Shown piece by piece: positions 12,001 through 24,900 of a stretch of DNA of 64,000 bases. A program made the translations under genes and the position numbers. Position 1 is the stretch's first letter. Every line of letters begins with the position of its first letter. This DNA is from Coccinella septempunctata (Eukaryota; Arthropoda; Insecta; Coleoptera; Coccinellidae). The notes beneath the pieces are model-generated. The model was not told where the DNA came from and ran no database searches. It worked only from the letters and a program-made list of their open reading frames with translations. The DNA lies in NCBI RefSeq assembly GCF_907165205.1, contig NC_058192.1, positions 7,812,001-7,876,000 of the forward strand, given 5' to 3'.

Positions 12001-13592
12001 TCCTTCGATCTGAATCACACAAGGGTGCACTGGATAATTCAATATTATGAAATACAAATATATATATCTTCATATCTCTCAAATTATAATAGAGACGAAC
12101 TCATATATGAGACAATATATGACGAAAAACCTAGAAGTGATTAATATTTCCACACACCAAATCGAAAAGACAAACAATGACCTTTCTACTGTGTTACGTG
12201 GAGATGGAGATACAATTGAAGATTTATTCGAAATGCCAAATAACTACTCGAAGAGAGAAATTCAATAAACTCACATTGTGATGTGAATGCTGAAATCTTG
12301 TGGGTGGTACCTCACTTAAGGATTCACGTAATATAATTCCGATATATACCGCGTTTTCGTTTGTTCGAGAGATAAAACAAAGTACCTATGCTTCGTTTCA
12401 GATCGATTTTTTCTGTAACTCACATAAATCAGAGAATTAAAAACTTTTGTATATTGGTACATTTTCATTTAACTCGACTACTCTGATTCAATTATGAATA
12501 AGAAATCTACAATTGTTAGATCTTATCCCATGAACCTTTAATTAGTAAATGTACTTTCTATCATTTGCATTCAGCATCGAATTACACTTCCCTTCACTTT
12601 GAAGATTGTGATTTGAAATCTTCATTGGTGACGTTTTCTAGCTGAATAAATCTATCAGTAGAAAAAGAAATCCATGAAATCGTGAGATTTTTGGATCCAT
12701 TAGATTCATTAAAGTTGAAAACCTATATCACAGAGACGGCCTAAGTTCGTTACTAAAATATACTTTCCATTCCTTAGTTTAGTTTAGAATTTTCTGAAAC
12801 AGAAAATAGAGGACTGACTTTTCTGGATCATAACAGCTAGATATAATATTATAATAAGCAATTTTAAAATAGCAATATCGCAATAGAAGATGGGCAAAAA
12901 GAGTTTAAGTTGCGGTCACCAAAACTTTAAATTGCTACTGTTTTCAATAGAAATATAGCCAAGGCATGCTGATAAATCATAATTCGATTTCAGTTCATTT
13001 TGCTAACATGAAAGTGAAGAATTAACATCGCAATATGGGATAAATTCGATTTCAATCATATGAATATGAACATCAACAAATAACTAGAGTAGCTTTCCTA
13101 ATATTTTTTCATTTCTGAGATTCGTTTTGAAGCCACGCAAAAAGAAAAATGTAAAACGTATATCTTACTAAGGAGATCCTCATGGTTTGATACAAAAGAG
13201 ATCTAAAACCATTTTAATATCAGTCCCAGATATCCTCCTCAAAAATCCAAGTTTTCTGATTAATCTCTTATCTGAGCCTCTTTTCTCATTGAAAACGAAT
13301 CGATTTAAATTTTATGAATGAAGATGGACAAGACATTGGACCTATAAAGGAGTATTTCTTAGTTCTATATGAGAATTAGTAATACCTGCCTGTTTCTGTG
13401 AGATACTATAAAATGTTATAGATGTAGATTTTATAGACCCAACTGGTCTCCGAAAGCACATGAGTGGTACAAATCCCCTAAAATTTATGTTGGCGTTTCT
13501 AGTTAAACAGATTAGTTACCCCTGCATAAATAAGTATATAGATAGAAATTCAGGGTTTATCTAATAAACCAACGAAAACTTCGAAAATCCAA
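6052..13592. other. long gene-free AT-rich stretch
   Basis: No conserved gene is recognised. The longest open frame (7918-8424, plus strand) shows no known domain, and the minus frames opposite it (about 7701-7886 and 7923-8114) are equally anonymous. This may be the remains of an old mobile element or chance. Nothing structured was seen elsewhere in this stretch. Confidence 0.45.
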
Positions 13593-13598
13593 TTTATT
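13593..13598 (-). terminator. poly(A) signal candidate
   Basis: AATAAA on the minus strand, about 355 nt beyond the stop codon of the secreted-protein gene at 13953. No closer canonical signal was noticed. Confidence 0.4.
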
Positions 13599-13952
13599 TC
13601 TCATGTATTTACAATATTATTTGTCAAAATATCAGACCGAAGTTACAATAATTTAAAAAATACATAATTACTAACAGTACACTTTCTTTTCAAACAACCA
13701 TGCATGCCATACAACTTATAGAAGGAAACGGTTTTAATGTTGCTGATTCTTTCTTGCCAATGTGAAGCAAAAGCTCGAAATCATCGAATATCCATTATGA
13801 ATTATAATATATTTGCGTATCCCTAGATTTATATACATGAAGGTGCTAAGATACATTAATGAGAGCTGACCAACGAACATGAGGTTTGAACAGCCATCAA
13901 ACATGTAAGATCTCCTGAAATTTCTTTCAAAACTTCGCTACCCATTCTCTAC

Positions 13953-16900
13953 CTAACTTCTAGGACTGAATCTTCTGCCTGACCTAGAAGACGAAGGTGC
14001 TGGGGCGTCTTCTTTGTCTTCGTCATTCGCTGGTTGTTCTTTTTTGGGAGCATTGAACCGCTTTCGACCATTAGATTTGTTCTTCGAAGGTGCAGCTGCT
14101 TTTTCTTCTGATGGTGCACTCTCCTCTGCTTCATGGTTAACTGGTTTACTGTGCTTGTCTGTAAATGCGAATATGGATGTAATTATTCTATGATAAGGTT
14201 ATTTAGCGCATATTTGTGTATGTTTATGTCAACCCAGTACTGGATTTCATTGGATTTAGAATGTTCGGTATTATTTATGCAACCTCAGAAGCCTTCCTCT
14301 TCCTACAAATTAGAATTAATCGAAGCAGGCAGTATTTTTTGGAGGGAACATTCAGTTCGTTAAGATTTATTTCAACCTTCATTGACAACTATTCGATTTT
14401 TTTTTTAATACCAAAAATGCAATTTCCTTTTCGAAATATTCAAGAAATAGATCAGTAGAACGGGCTCATTTTCAATATGGAGAAATAAATCTCAGAAAAT
14501 GATAGGTATTCAGAGAAGAGCCGTGATAGCTTTGAACTTACTTAAAGCAGCTTGTTCTCTTCTTCTTTTCAAAGTTGCTAAAAGATCATCGTTACTTCTG
14601 AAAGGCCTGACGACGCCTGCTTTGAGGAATTTCTTTGAAGTTTCAGTGGTGGAACTTGGTTGTTCAACTGGCTGCTCCTCAACTTCTTCGCCTTCCTCCT
14701 CAACTGGTTCTTCTTCCTGTAAGAAAAGGTCTTAATTAATTATGGAATAATCATAAATGTGAGAATCTTTTATATTTTAACAAGCGTCATAGGAATTAGA
14801 TCAAAAAATTTCCGAGAATGGCAGGTCTCAACATGCTCGTGGACTAGCATAAGAAATAGATCTTGGCGAATTCTCTTGGTGGAAAACGATGCAAAGAATC
14901 TGAAACTACGCTCAGTTGGGCTGGTTGAACCTTATCAAAAAATCTGAAATCTTGCCATTTATATTCATCAAGTTGACCTTCTCTTTCACCAAATTTCACG
15001 AAAACTGTAATCGCCGGGTTGATCTTTGAATACTAAGTTTACCACGTACATCAAATTTCTCCATTTCTCGGAAGAGTATTGCGCCTACTTTACTTTCCAA
15101 GGTGCATTTATTTCAACTGAATTTTTATGGGTGCACTCAAGTCGTTTTGAATATTGGATGGATTGATGGTGGTGAAGATAAATTTTCTCTTCATACCGAC
15201 AACCTGGGTTGTAAATTTTGATTGCAGCACCACGAAACAACTTTTGATGATCGATTGGATACATTTATAGTTCGGTTTTGAGTTGTGTAATAATTTTACG
15301 AGAACAGTCCTAGTTTACACATTCACCCATGGTTCTATATTAAGTATTACCGATTTCATGGTAAATAATATGAACGGTACCAATGAAATTATTCAATTCC
15401 GAGAAATTGAGAGAGTATATCATTAAACAAGTGCACATAGACACCTGTACGAAAAAACTTCATTATAGAATCATAAACATCCAAATAGAAAAGGTTTTTT
15501 TCAATGTGAATTTGATTGAAAAATCTGCAAACATTGTTTACCTCTGGTGGTGGAGGTGCTGCTGTGGTAGAACTTGTTTTTGCGTTTCTGGAGGTCAAAG
15601 GATTTCGTCTGTTCAGAAGCGATCCCCTGGAAGCCACTGGTGATTTCTTCGGTGGTGGGGGAGCTGGTTCATCGGCGTAATCATCATAGTCACCATTTCC
15701 TTCGTCCGCAGGCCTTCCACTGCATAGCGCTATCAAGCACACAAGCCCAAAAAATAGCCTGTAATTGGGAAAAATCAGACTGTGTTTTATGTTACGACAA
15801 TCATGAGATAAAATTTTTGGTTACAGCGTATCTCCCAGAAAAATTATCGCAGATCTTAATATGATACATATCCAGAGAAAGCAACTCTTCTAGTAACAAA
15901 TCTCGAAATTTCATCGACTCCGGTGCAACCGTTCGTTCTTGAGGAATTTTTAACTGAACCCATATTTTTCGAGATTTTTTGAAGGTCAACTTTTGACAGG
16001 AGTGAGTATCTCCCAGAAAAATCATCGCAGATCTTAATATGATACATATCCTAAGAAAGCAACTCTTCTAGTAATAAATTCTCGAAATTTCATCGACTCC
16101 GGTGCAACCGTTCGTTCTTGAGAAATTTTTAACTGAACCCATATTTTTCGAGATTTTTTGAAGGTCAACTTTTGACAGAAGTGAGTATCTCCCAGAAAAA
16201 TCATCTTAGATCCATTGAGTATTTGAGTACTCAAAGGTAGATGGTAGACAAGTGCTAACTGCGAACCAAACAATCGTCACAAAATCAAATTAAGGTCCAT
16301 GCAATCTCAGACAGTGGCGCAGTCCAAGGATGCGGACGCCCACTCAGACGATGATGGAAACGAGGATTCCGCAACATCTTGTGACCTATGTTCATGATAA
16401 ACGTCTTATCCACTTTCACCTCTCGCAATTTCCAGTGCGGAACTCCCATCTCCACGGTTACTTCACAAGAAGAGAGGCGCATCCTTGAAAACGTTTCTGG
16501 AATTTCTCATACGCAAACCGAACCTGTTTTTCTTGGAAGTTGCAGGGCGTTGACTGGCCGTCAGGGACACACGGAGTGTTTGCGAAAAGTAATTCGGAGG
16601 TTAAGGACAGGAAAACGACCTTATGACGAAAAAGGTGGTCGGAAGTCCTTCATGTTGTTTGCGAATCTGAATCCTGTGCAATCCGAACACCCTTTTCGCT
16701 GTTCTGTCATTTTGGGTCTTTATTTCTTGAAGCAGAAAAATTCTGTGCACTGAAACGTTGCGCTAGACAAACCTACATTCATTTTTCTGTGCTGCAAGCA
16801 AAAGATTTGCAAGAGTGCAACTCTTCTACTAATAAATCTGAGAAGTTCACCCATCTCAGTGCAACCGTTCGGTCTTGAGGAAGTTTTAACTAAACCCAAC

Positions 16901-19339
16901 TTTTTGGGAATGTTTCGAAGGTCAGCTTTCGAGTGGTTTTTCTTCCAGGATAATTATCGTAGATCTAAATGTGGTACATATTCTGACAGAGCAATCCTTC
17001 TAGTAATAAATCTGAGAAGTTCATCCATTTCGGCGCAACCGTTCGGTTTTGAGGAAATTTTAACTGAACCTAACTTTTTGGGAAATTTTTGAAGGTCAGC
17101 TTTCGAGTATAGTTTTTCTTCCAGGATAATTATCGTAGATCTTAATGTGATACATATTCTGATAGAGCAATTCTTCTAGTAATGAATCTAAGAACTTCTC
17201 CCATCTCGGCGCAACCGTTTGGTCTTGAGGAAGTTCTCATCTTTTTCTGGATTTTTCGGACAACTTTCGACAGGAGTATCTTTTCCTACAAGAAGTAGAG
17301 ACTTCTGAATGCTGAATATTGCATGCATGCAAAGTTTCAAACCATTTCAAATAAAATATGAATTGAAAAAATACTGATTCGAGCAGTTGTGAGTTTAAAG
17401 TTAGTAAACTGTAGATAATGAGTTGTGAAAAAAAATTTGAATTTCCATCATCAATAACGATGCTATAAATATTTTAGAGAAGTGTATCTTCGAAAATCTA
17501 TTGAAATCGAGCCTAGGAAGAATTGAAGATCCTTTAACATATTTCAAAATACAAAGTTCGAGGCATGTAAATTGCGAAGAAAATCATCATTTATATCTGA
17601 ATGATTGGAAACGAATTTTAGTGTCACTTATGTACGAATTTCGAATTCCTTACTTGGTTAACTTTGATAATCATACAAAAAAGTGAATATTAATTCGATG
17701 AAGATACATTAACCAATTGTAATCGACCAAGATTTCAATTTTAATTCCACATCGACTAGATATTATTAATTTCTTGTTACCCAATACCTAACTTTCATTT
17801 CAGATCGACATAAACATGTAACATAATATCCCAATAGATAGATAATCCATATGGATTCGAGAAATAACTTCACTCTTTTTCAGTGTAATAATGTTAATAA
17901 CATTTTTATAACTCCAAATAATTGAAGATTGAATAAGGATCGAAATCCACTTTCTGCTCATTGAATTCCATAATATAGACGAAATTTTCAAATAACCTCT
18001 TCGGAACTTCCCCAGATAATTAACAATTTCGTTCATTTCAATAAAAAGTTTTCGTCAACCTGAAAAAATGTATGCTAAGAGATTCTTTACATGCAATAAT
18101 ATCAATGTCAATCCAAATGCAATATGAATTCAAAGAAATATTATAATAGTGTAGAGCTATATCACTTGATTTTTGAAGATAAAAGTCAACATGAGATAAT
18201 ATGACTGAGAAGACAAGATTTATGAGGAGATTAAATTGATGACATGAGATAAAATTAAACTACTACTTGAATATTCAAGGTAGGTAACATCGGTGTTTTT
18301 TTTTTCAAGATACAGAAGCAGCTCCATTACAATTTTATAATAGCATAATAGCTTTCCTAATCTTATATCATCTTATAACCTAGATTCATCAATCAGAATC
18401 ACACACGGAATTTTACGAAGGAATCAAATTCTTCACCTGCAACCGATATGGTTTCGAAGACGATCACTCTGTATCGATTTCGCAGAATGTGTCACGAAGA
18501 AGATTCCAAATATCACGAATTAATTGGATTATTTAAAGCGTGACGTAGAAGTTATAAAAAATCCATCGTAATCAAATGTCAAGGACGGAATTCGATTTTT
18601 GACCGTTTTATAATTGAAAATATTCAATAACTTTCACTCTCGCAAACTGGATTTCATGAACAGCACCGATCTGTCTCTATACCTGCGATAAGTTTCGTGT
18701 GGTTTTACCAAATTGGTACTTGGCAATTAACATAGGAATTCGAACGTTATCCTCTGGTTATCGTTTTGATTCTCGGATCACCCAACCTATATTTAAGTAC
18801 TTCGGATAGTCATTTGATTGGCGGTCGATATCAATAAAAGTACCTCGAAATTGATAGCTCGTTTTGAGTTAGATTTTGAATGGGCATTCTAACAATACGA
18901 TCAAGTGATAAACTCTTGGGACAAAAAAGATTGACAATCATACATTGAGAAAAAGATGATGAAAATTTTAAAATTTGAGACAATATCCTTGAATTTTTTT
19001 TTCTGAATTGAAATAAAAACAAGTCAACTACCCCCAATCGATTTTTTTATGTTCAACTAGAGGTATATAAATGTGTCCAAACGAACAGAGCAAAGAAATT
19101 TCAGAGGAGAGAAATAAATAGTAGATATTTACAAAAATAACAATGTCAATCAAAAATTCGAGTGAATATTAACTCGATACAAACTGGTTGAGAATTTTCA
19201 GATGACAGTTCCTAAATTCATTCATTGTATCACACTGTAGATATAAGTATAGGAGATAATGATTCTCAAAAACATCGAAACACTCAACTCAACAAGAGTC
19301 AATCCTAATAAAATCATAGTTATATTACCTATATTTCAT
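13953..19339 (-). CDS. secreted, low-complexity Glu/Lys/Pro-rich protein (unrecognised)
   Basis: Three exons are well supported: 15758-15542, 14716-14542 and 14158-13953. All borders are GT-AG, phases agree, and they end in TAG. Together they encode about 198 residues: a hydrophobic segment (LFFGLVCLIALCSG) like the core of a signal peptide, an acidic Asp/Tyr patch, proline runs, then a conserved-looking block GVVRPFRSNDDLLATLKRRR, and a charged tail with Glu, Ala, Lys and Ser. The first exon must supply Met and end with two bases of a codon. The best candidate is 19339-19329 (Met-Lys-Tyr-Ar), which gives MKYRLFFGLVCLIALCSG, but that exon is inference and would make a 3.57-kb intron. No protein family is recognised. 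The role may be extracellular or cuticular; this is speculative. Confidence 0.65.
15826..16215. repeat. tandem repeat array, period 178-179 bp (first cluster)
   Basis: GTATCTCCCAGAAAAAT recurs at 15828, 16006 and 16185, giving two full near-identical units and a truncated third. Each unit contains GTGCAACCGTTCGTTCTTGA and a GAAGGTCAACTTTTGACAG end. The array lies in the long presumed intron of the secreted-protein gene. Confidence 0.9.
16216..16804. other. GC-richer spacer between the two repeat arrays
   Basis: This segment separates two clusters of the same repeat and is less AT-rich than its flanks. It is open on the plus strand at 16388-16753 and on the minus strand at 16285-16482, but neither frame shows a known domain. 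It may be an inserted unit or part of a longer composite repeat. Confidence 0.35.
16805..17285. repeat. tandem repeat array, period 174-176 bp (second cluster)
   Basis: GCAACCGTT recurs at 16861, 17035 and 17211. The units share GATAATTATCGTAGATCT, GTGATACATATTCTGA and CAATCCTTCTAGTAAT-type blocks with the first cluster but are more diverged from it, with insertions such as AGTTTTTCTTCC. The array degrades at about 17280. Confidence 0.85.
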
Positions 19340-20450
19340 ATCAAATGATGAGAAAATGTAGAAATGTATCAATTTGCTTTTGAATTTTTTTTGTCAATTC
19401 TTTTTTCGAGTGAGTAGCTTAGATGCAGCCACCTGAAGATCTCATATGAAAAGTGACTGATGGAATGAAAGGGATCCAGACATTCTATGGGAGCAGGAAG
19501 GCAATCAAAAAAATTTTGTGATGTTAATAACGTTTTTTTCTGAAAAATCGTTACTTTTTGGCAAGAAATAAGAAGATATCTTATTTGTTCAAAATTAATC
19601 AAGCTATCGAAATTAATTTTCCAATGCTTCAATATGAATAGGTAAGGGAAAAAGTGTCTTGTGAAATGAATTTGAGGCTGCTTCCTAGAGAAACGTTACC
19701 AAAATTTTTTGTGATTAGATTGTATTGTCTACTCAATTTCATTTCTGTCATCAGTTTTCTAGTTTCTCAGCAAAAATCCAAAAGTCTTAAACTTTTAACC
19801 ATTCAAAACGTAGGTACTATCTGGAAAGAAAATGTTACTTTCTTCGCTAAATGTGGCTTGGTATTCATGACGAAAATATTTCAAAGACGGGCTCTTTCAA
19901 TATCCAACACATACGATTAATATCGGTAAACGGTAGCCATTACTCAAGGTCTCGGAAATTATAATCATTAAAATATCTGGATTAGTGCTATCGAGTATAG
20001 TGAACCGCATGCATTAAGTCCTGCTTGACATATTATAGCAGATCCGTTCTTTTCGCTCTATGAAGGTCGAATCAAGCTACTAGAGTAAATGAACAGTTAT
20101 TCCGTGTATTCCTTTTTCATCGATCAGGATAACATTCTTCTCTTGCCGTACAAGGGATACTGTTACGGTAGGCAAAAAAGTTGTTTCCGTAGCCTACCTA
20201 CATTTCTAATTTCTCAATGACTAATGTCGACTGTCATCATTTAGGTGTCGAAATTCATGGTTTCCTCGATAAAAGCTACAGGAAATAATTAGTCACTTCG
20301 CAGGTCCTCATTATTTTCATATCATAAAAATGAATGTTACTAATGTACCTACTTGTATACCGAACCAATTTGTTTCTTTGACGTGAAACATTGAAATTTG
20401 TTTCTTTCCCTATTTAAATCGATATCTATACAGAAGAAAACACCTCAAAA
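17290..20450. other. gene-free stretch (partly presumed intron)
   Basis: Apart from the candidate 11-nt first exon at 19329-19339, no gene or repeat is recognised. Small open frames show no domains. Confidence 0.4.
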
Positions 20451-20499
20451 AAAATGCTTTCATCCATAACGATAGGCTCAGTGGCTAGCAATTTTTCAT

Positions 20500-21985
20500 T
20501 CTTTTATCATAGGAGACAGATTAAATCGAAAACTATTCCTCTCAAATCTTTTTTCACAGATCTGATCGGAGCCTTCAATGATGGAGAAAGCGAGAAACAA
20601 AATTTCAATGTGTTGTTGCCAAGGAACGCAACAAAAGATATATTTAAAGAAACCATATCAAAATATTGGTCAATTAGGCAGCAACTCATCATTCTTAGAT
20701 CATTAGACACAATAAATCGAAAAATATTCGTATCAAATACACTTGGACTGGCGTTTCATCAATTCTGAATGGAGACTTCAATGATGGATCAAGCACGAAA
20801 CCGACTATCATTGTGTTGTTGCCAAGAAACGTAACAAAAGTCATATCTACAGAAGAAAACCTGCCAAAAAAATGGGAATATCCGAAATATAGGTTGAGTA
20901 GACATCAATTTATCATTCCTCGATCATTAGATCATCGATAAATCGTAAAATATTCATATCAAATACACTTTTACTGGCGTTTCACTAATTCTGAATGGAG
21001 ACATCAATGATGGATCAAGCGCGAAACCGAAAATCATTGTGTTGTTGCTAAAAAACGTAACAAAAGACATATGTACAGAAGAAAACATGCCAAAAATTTA
21101 TAAATATCAAAAATTTATGGGCTATGTAGAAATCAACTTAGGTAGGTTGGATCATTGGACAAATTAAATTGAAAAATATACGTCACAAATACACTTTTAC
21201 TGGCCTTTCATCAATTCTGAATGGAGACTTTAATGATAGATCAAGCACGAAACCGACTATCATTGTGTTGTTGCTAAGAAACGTAACAAAAGACATATCT
21301 ACAGAAGGAAACCTGCCAAAACATTGGAAATATCCGAAATATAGGTTGAGTAGACATCAATTTATTATTCTTCGATCATTAGACACAATAAATCGAAGAA
21401 CATTCGTATCAAACAAACTTTTACTGGCGTTTCATCAATTCTGAATGGAGCCTTTAATGATGGAGAAAGATAGAAACAAAATTTCAATGTGTTCTTACCA
21501 AGAAACGAAACGCAACAACAAAAGATATATCTGTTTGAAGAAACCATATTAAAAAATTGTAAATATCCAAAATATTGGCCAATTAGGCAGCAACTCATCA
21601 TTCTTAGATCATTAGACACAATAAATCGAAAAATATTCGTATCAAATACACTTTTACTGGCGTTTCATTAATTCTGAATGGAGACTTCAATGATGGATCA
21701 AGCGCGAAACCGAATATCATTGTGTTGTTGCTGAAAAACGTAACAAGAGACATATCTACAGAAGAAACCTGCCAAAAAATTGGAAATATCCGAAATATAG
21801 CTTGAGTAGATATCAATTTATCATTCTTCGATCATTAGACACAATAAATCGAAAAATATTCGTATCAAATCCACTTTTACGTTTCATCAAATCTGATTAT
21901 GGAAACTTCAATGATGGAGCAAGCGCGAAACCGAATATCATTGCATTGTTGCTAACAAACGTAACTAAATACATATCTGACACTA
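20500..21985. repeat. seven-copy tandem array, period about 225 bp
   Basis: The landmark CTGAATGG or a variant occurs at about 20562, 20764, 20991, 21217, 21441, 21674 and 21893, spaced 202, 227, 226, 224, 233 and 219 bp. Units carry TTGTGTTGTTGC, ACGTAACAAAAGACATAT, CAATTTATCATTCTTCGATC and CACTTTTACTGGCGTTTCAT. Several units are open for 70-100 codons in the same relative frame (for example 20454-20768, 21169-21444, 21489-21671) and close at the same TTC-TGA. Copies differ by substitutions and short indels, so this is an ageing satellite-like array. Confidence 0.9.
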
Positions 21986-21989
21986 TTAT

Positions 21990-24900
21990 TGAGTGATTTT
22001 TGTCAAGAGGGTTTCAGAGCATTATCTACATAGCCACTTCAGTTCGACATTTTAATTCATGAGAAGTAAAAGTCATCAATGGGTGGATCTAATTAAAAAA
22101 CTACCCTAGATTCATAAAGCCTCATATTTTTATTTATTCGTAATTAATGTCATGTGTATCTCAGTTGGATGTTAAATAGATGTTATATCAATTAATGAAG
22201 ATCATCTGATACATGTCAAAACACAAAAGGTATCTATAGGTATCTACGAAATAATTGGACTAATAGGTAGTTACAAAACGAAACCTTCAGAAGAAGTTAA
22301 TGCTTATTGAACCGTACTATATCAATGGATTAATTAAGTCATTCTCTCATGATTAATCTACATTTGAAGAGATTTTTTTCGGTCGGCTGAAACCTGAGTT
22401 GAAATATTCAAATTTGTCTGCCTGGAGGTTCGCAAGTAGATATTCTGAATGATTTCAGCAATACTGTTTCAAGAATTTGGGTCGTCCGCGCCCAACATAC
22501 AGTTCTCAATTACGAATTTATTGACCAACTAACCATATTACATGGAAGATACTCCCATTCATTTCTTGTTATAAGTATAGAAATAACACAAAGAAGAAGT
22601 TTAGGCCTTGTGAGCTGATGATCAGTTAATTAATGTTAACTTGATCACCCGCCTGTAGTTGATAAAGCCTTTTAGAGGAAAAGATTATGATCGAAGGAGG
22701 TATTGACTGACAAAAACCAAGAAGATTAAGAAGACGAGAAAGATTATCTACAGAACCAAAAATATTGCAGACATTTTCAAAAGGTGCATGTCCATAATCT
22801 CTGCTCCCCTAGAATTCATTGTCACAGTTCTTGAACCTTTACAGAGGAAATTGAATATCGAACAATCCACAGAATTCAGAACTGGCGGTAGAATGCAGTA
22901 TTTCGCGTCTATAATTCATAGAATTCTAACCCGTCGGTCGATTTGAACGATTCAAACACTTTTTTGCATTGCCTTGAATCGTAGATTGAGAAAATTGATA
23001 AATTTAGAACGAATTTCCGAAGGTTCAGGAATTACAACCAACTTTTTTACTATTTTTGAGATTTTCAGAAGACCGAGTTTTCGACTTCATTGCGCTAAAA
23101 CTGGTCTCTGCAGATGACTCTCAATTTTTTTCTGGTTAGATAAACTATTCAAGAATATCTTGTGAAAATTTCATAGACCTCAGTGGAACATTTTGATCTT
23201 AACGAATTTTCAAGTGATCCCACCTTTTTCGGAAATTTTCCAAGTCCAACTTTCGATAAGCGTATCTCCCAGAAAAATCGAGGAGCTAAACGAAATACAT
23301 ATTCTGAAAGAACAATTTTCTAGTAATGGGCAAATATCCAAATTTCATTCATTTAGCACAAAAAAAATTTGACTATTTTTCAGATCTTGTTGTTGATACT
23401 TTCATGGCCAATTCCATTGTGAATATCAGATTAATTTTTTCAACCCTGCATAGTTGCAAGAACCTATGAGGAGCATCAAGGTTGAGTGTAGCACAGCCAG
23501 ATCATAAATTCATTCCGGAGAGTATAAAATAACCTTTCTCCTGACAGTAAAAAATAGCTAGTCGTGAAATCCAAACAGCCGATCGAATCTTTTGTAACGT
23601 GAAATTCAATGAAATCGGTAATTTATTCTTCGATAATGGCACATCTTCAATTCTCCAGCAGGTTCTATTCGCAAATTGTTATGATGGTAACAGACACATC
23701 TTGGCTCAAAAGGTCAAATGTAATGCATTCTATCTATTAGAAGCATGATTGTATATTTTATAAGATTTTACGTAACGTAGATAATAAGACTAGGCGGGAA
23801 AAAACTCTCAGACTGTAAATCTTCGACTCTAAGAAATAATTATCCGCCGAAAGAATCTGAAGAAACTTATATCTTCATTTCCAGAACTTTTTTTCACAAA
23901 AATTTCATCTTAAAAATGTCGAGTTCTCAATGTTTACTTCACATTTTGATTAATAATCAATTTATTTATCACATAGGTTAGTGGTAAGTTCATAATTCCC
24001 TAAAAAAATCCAAAATTCTTCAATAATAGTTCTCTACAAATACATTTATAACAAAGTACCCAAATAAAATGGTTAGATATGGTCGAAAAATCATAAAAAG
24101 CTATGAGAACATTTTAAAGAAATGAGTCTTCATTTGAAGATATATATGTTTGCTAGGTTTGCTTTGAAATTAAGGAAAACAATGCAAATCTCACATAGGT
24201 ATGTGTAGGCTTATCATTTCAAATGTTTCTTCATATTATCACACCCACACTTCAAATTGTAAAAGCGATCTATATAAACTATATCTGATCGTTTGAACAC
24301 GACCTACTCTTTGTTTTCCTTACTCATAAACAAACTATATTCCTCTATATTTTCCTCTTTTGGAAGAGGAAGATTTTGATTTATCATAATAAATCTTTGA
24401 AATCAATCACCAAGAAATGATATACCTAATCCTTCATGCCCTCTTGAGTTTCAAAACACCGTCTTTTATGAGACTTTCCATCCCTAGATCATCTAGAGAA
24501 AATCTATTCATCTGTAACTCCAGCTCATGTAGTCCTACATGTGTATTGAAAGTTTGAATCAGGTATCACGATATTTATATAGATAGTTAATAAGTATATA
24601 TCTTTCAAACCACGCAGAGGGTTCAAAATTCGTTGAATATTTTGCTATTGCAAACAAAAAGAATTGGACTCATATAAATCAACCCTTGTAATAATGAAAT
24701 TATTGCTAATATTACCAAAAAGGAATATTCAAATCAGTGTGAGAAGACATCTTTTCGAAAAACATAACTCAAAATTGAATTTTATATCCTACATCTAAGA
24801 GGGAGGTTGTCCAGCCATCAAATAGCAAGAGCAATTTTCATTTGACAAATCTCGCGATTTCAAATCAGTTTCTACCTTAGTAAATTTTAAAATCAATTAT

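Noticed and set aside
16285..16753. Opposing open frames between the two 178-bp repeat arrays
   Set aside because: Neither encodes a recognisable domain. Considered as a transposon gene splitting the array, but no ends or target duplication could be found.
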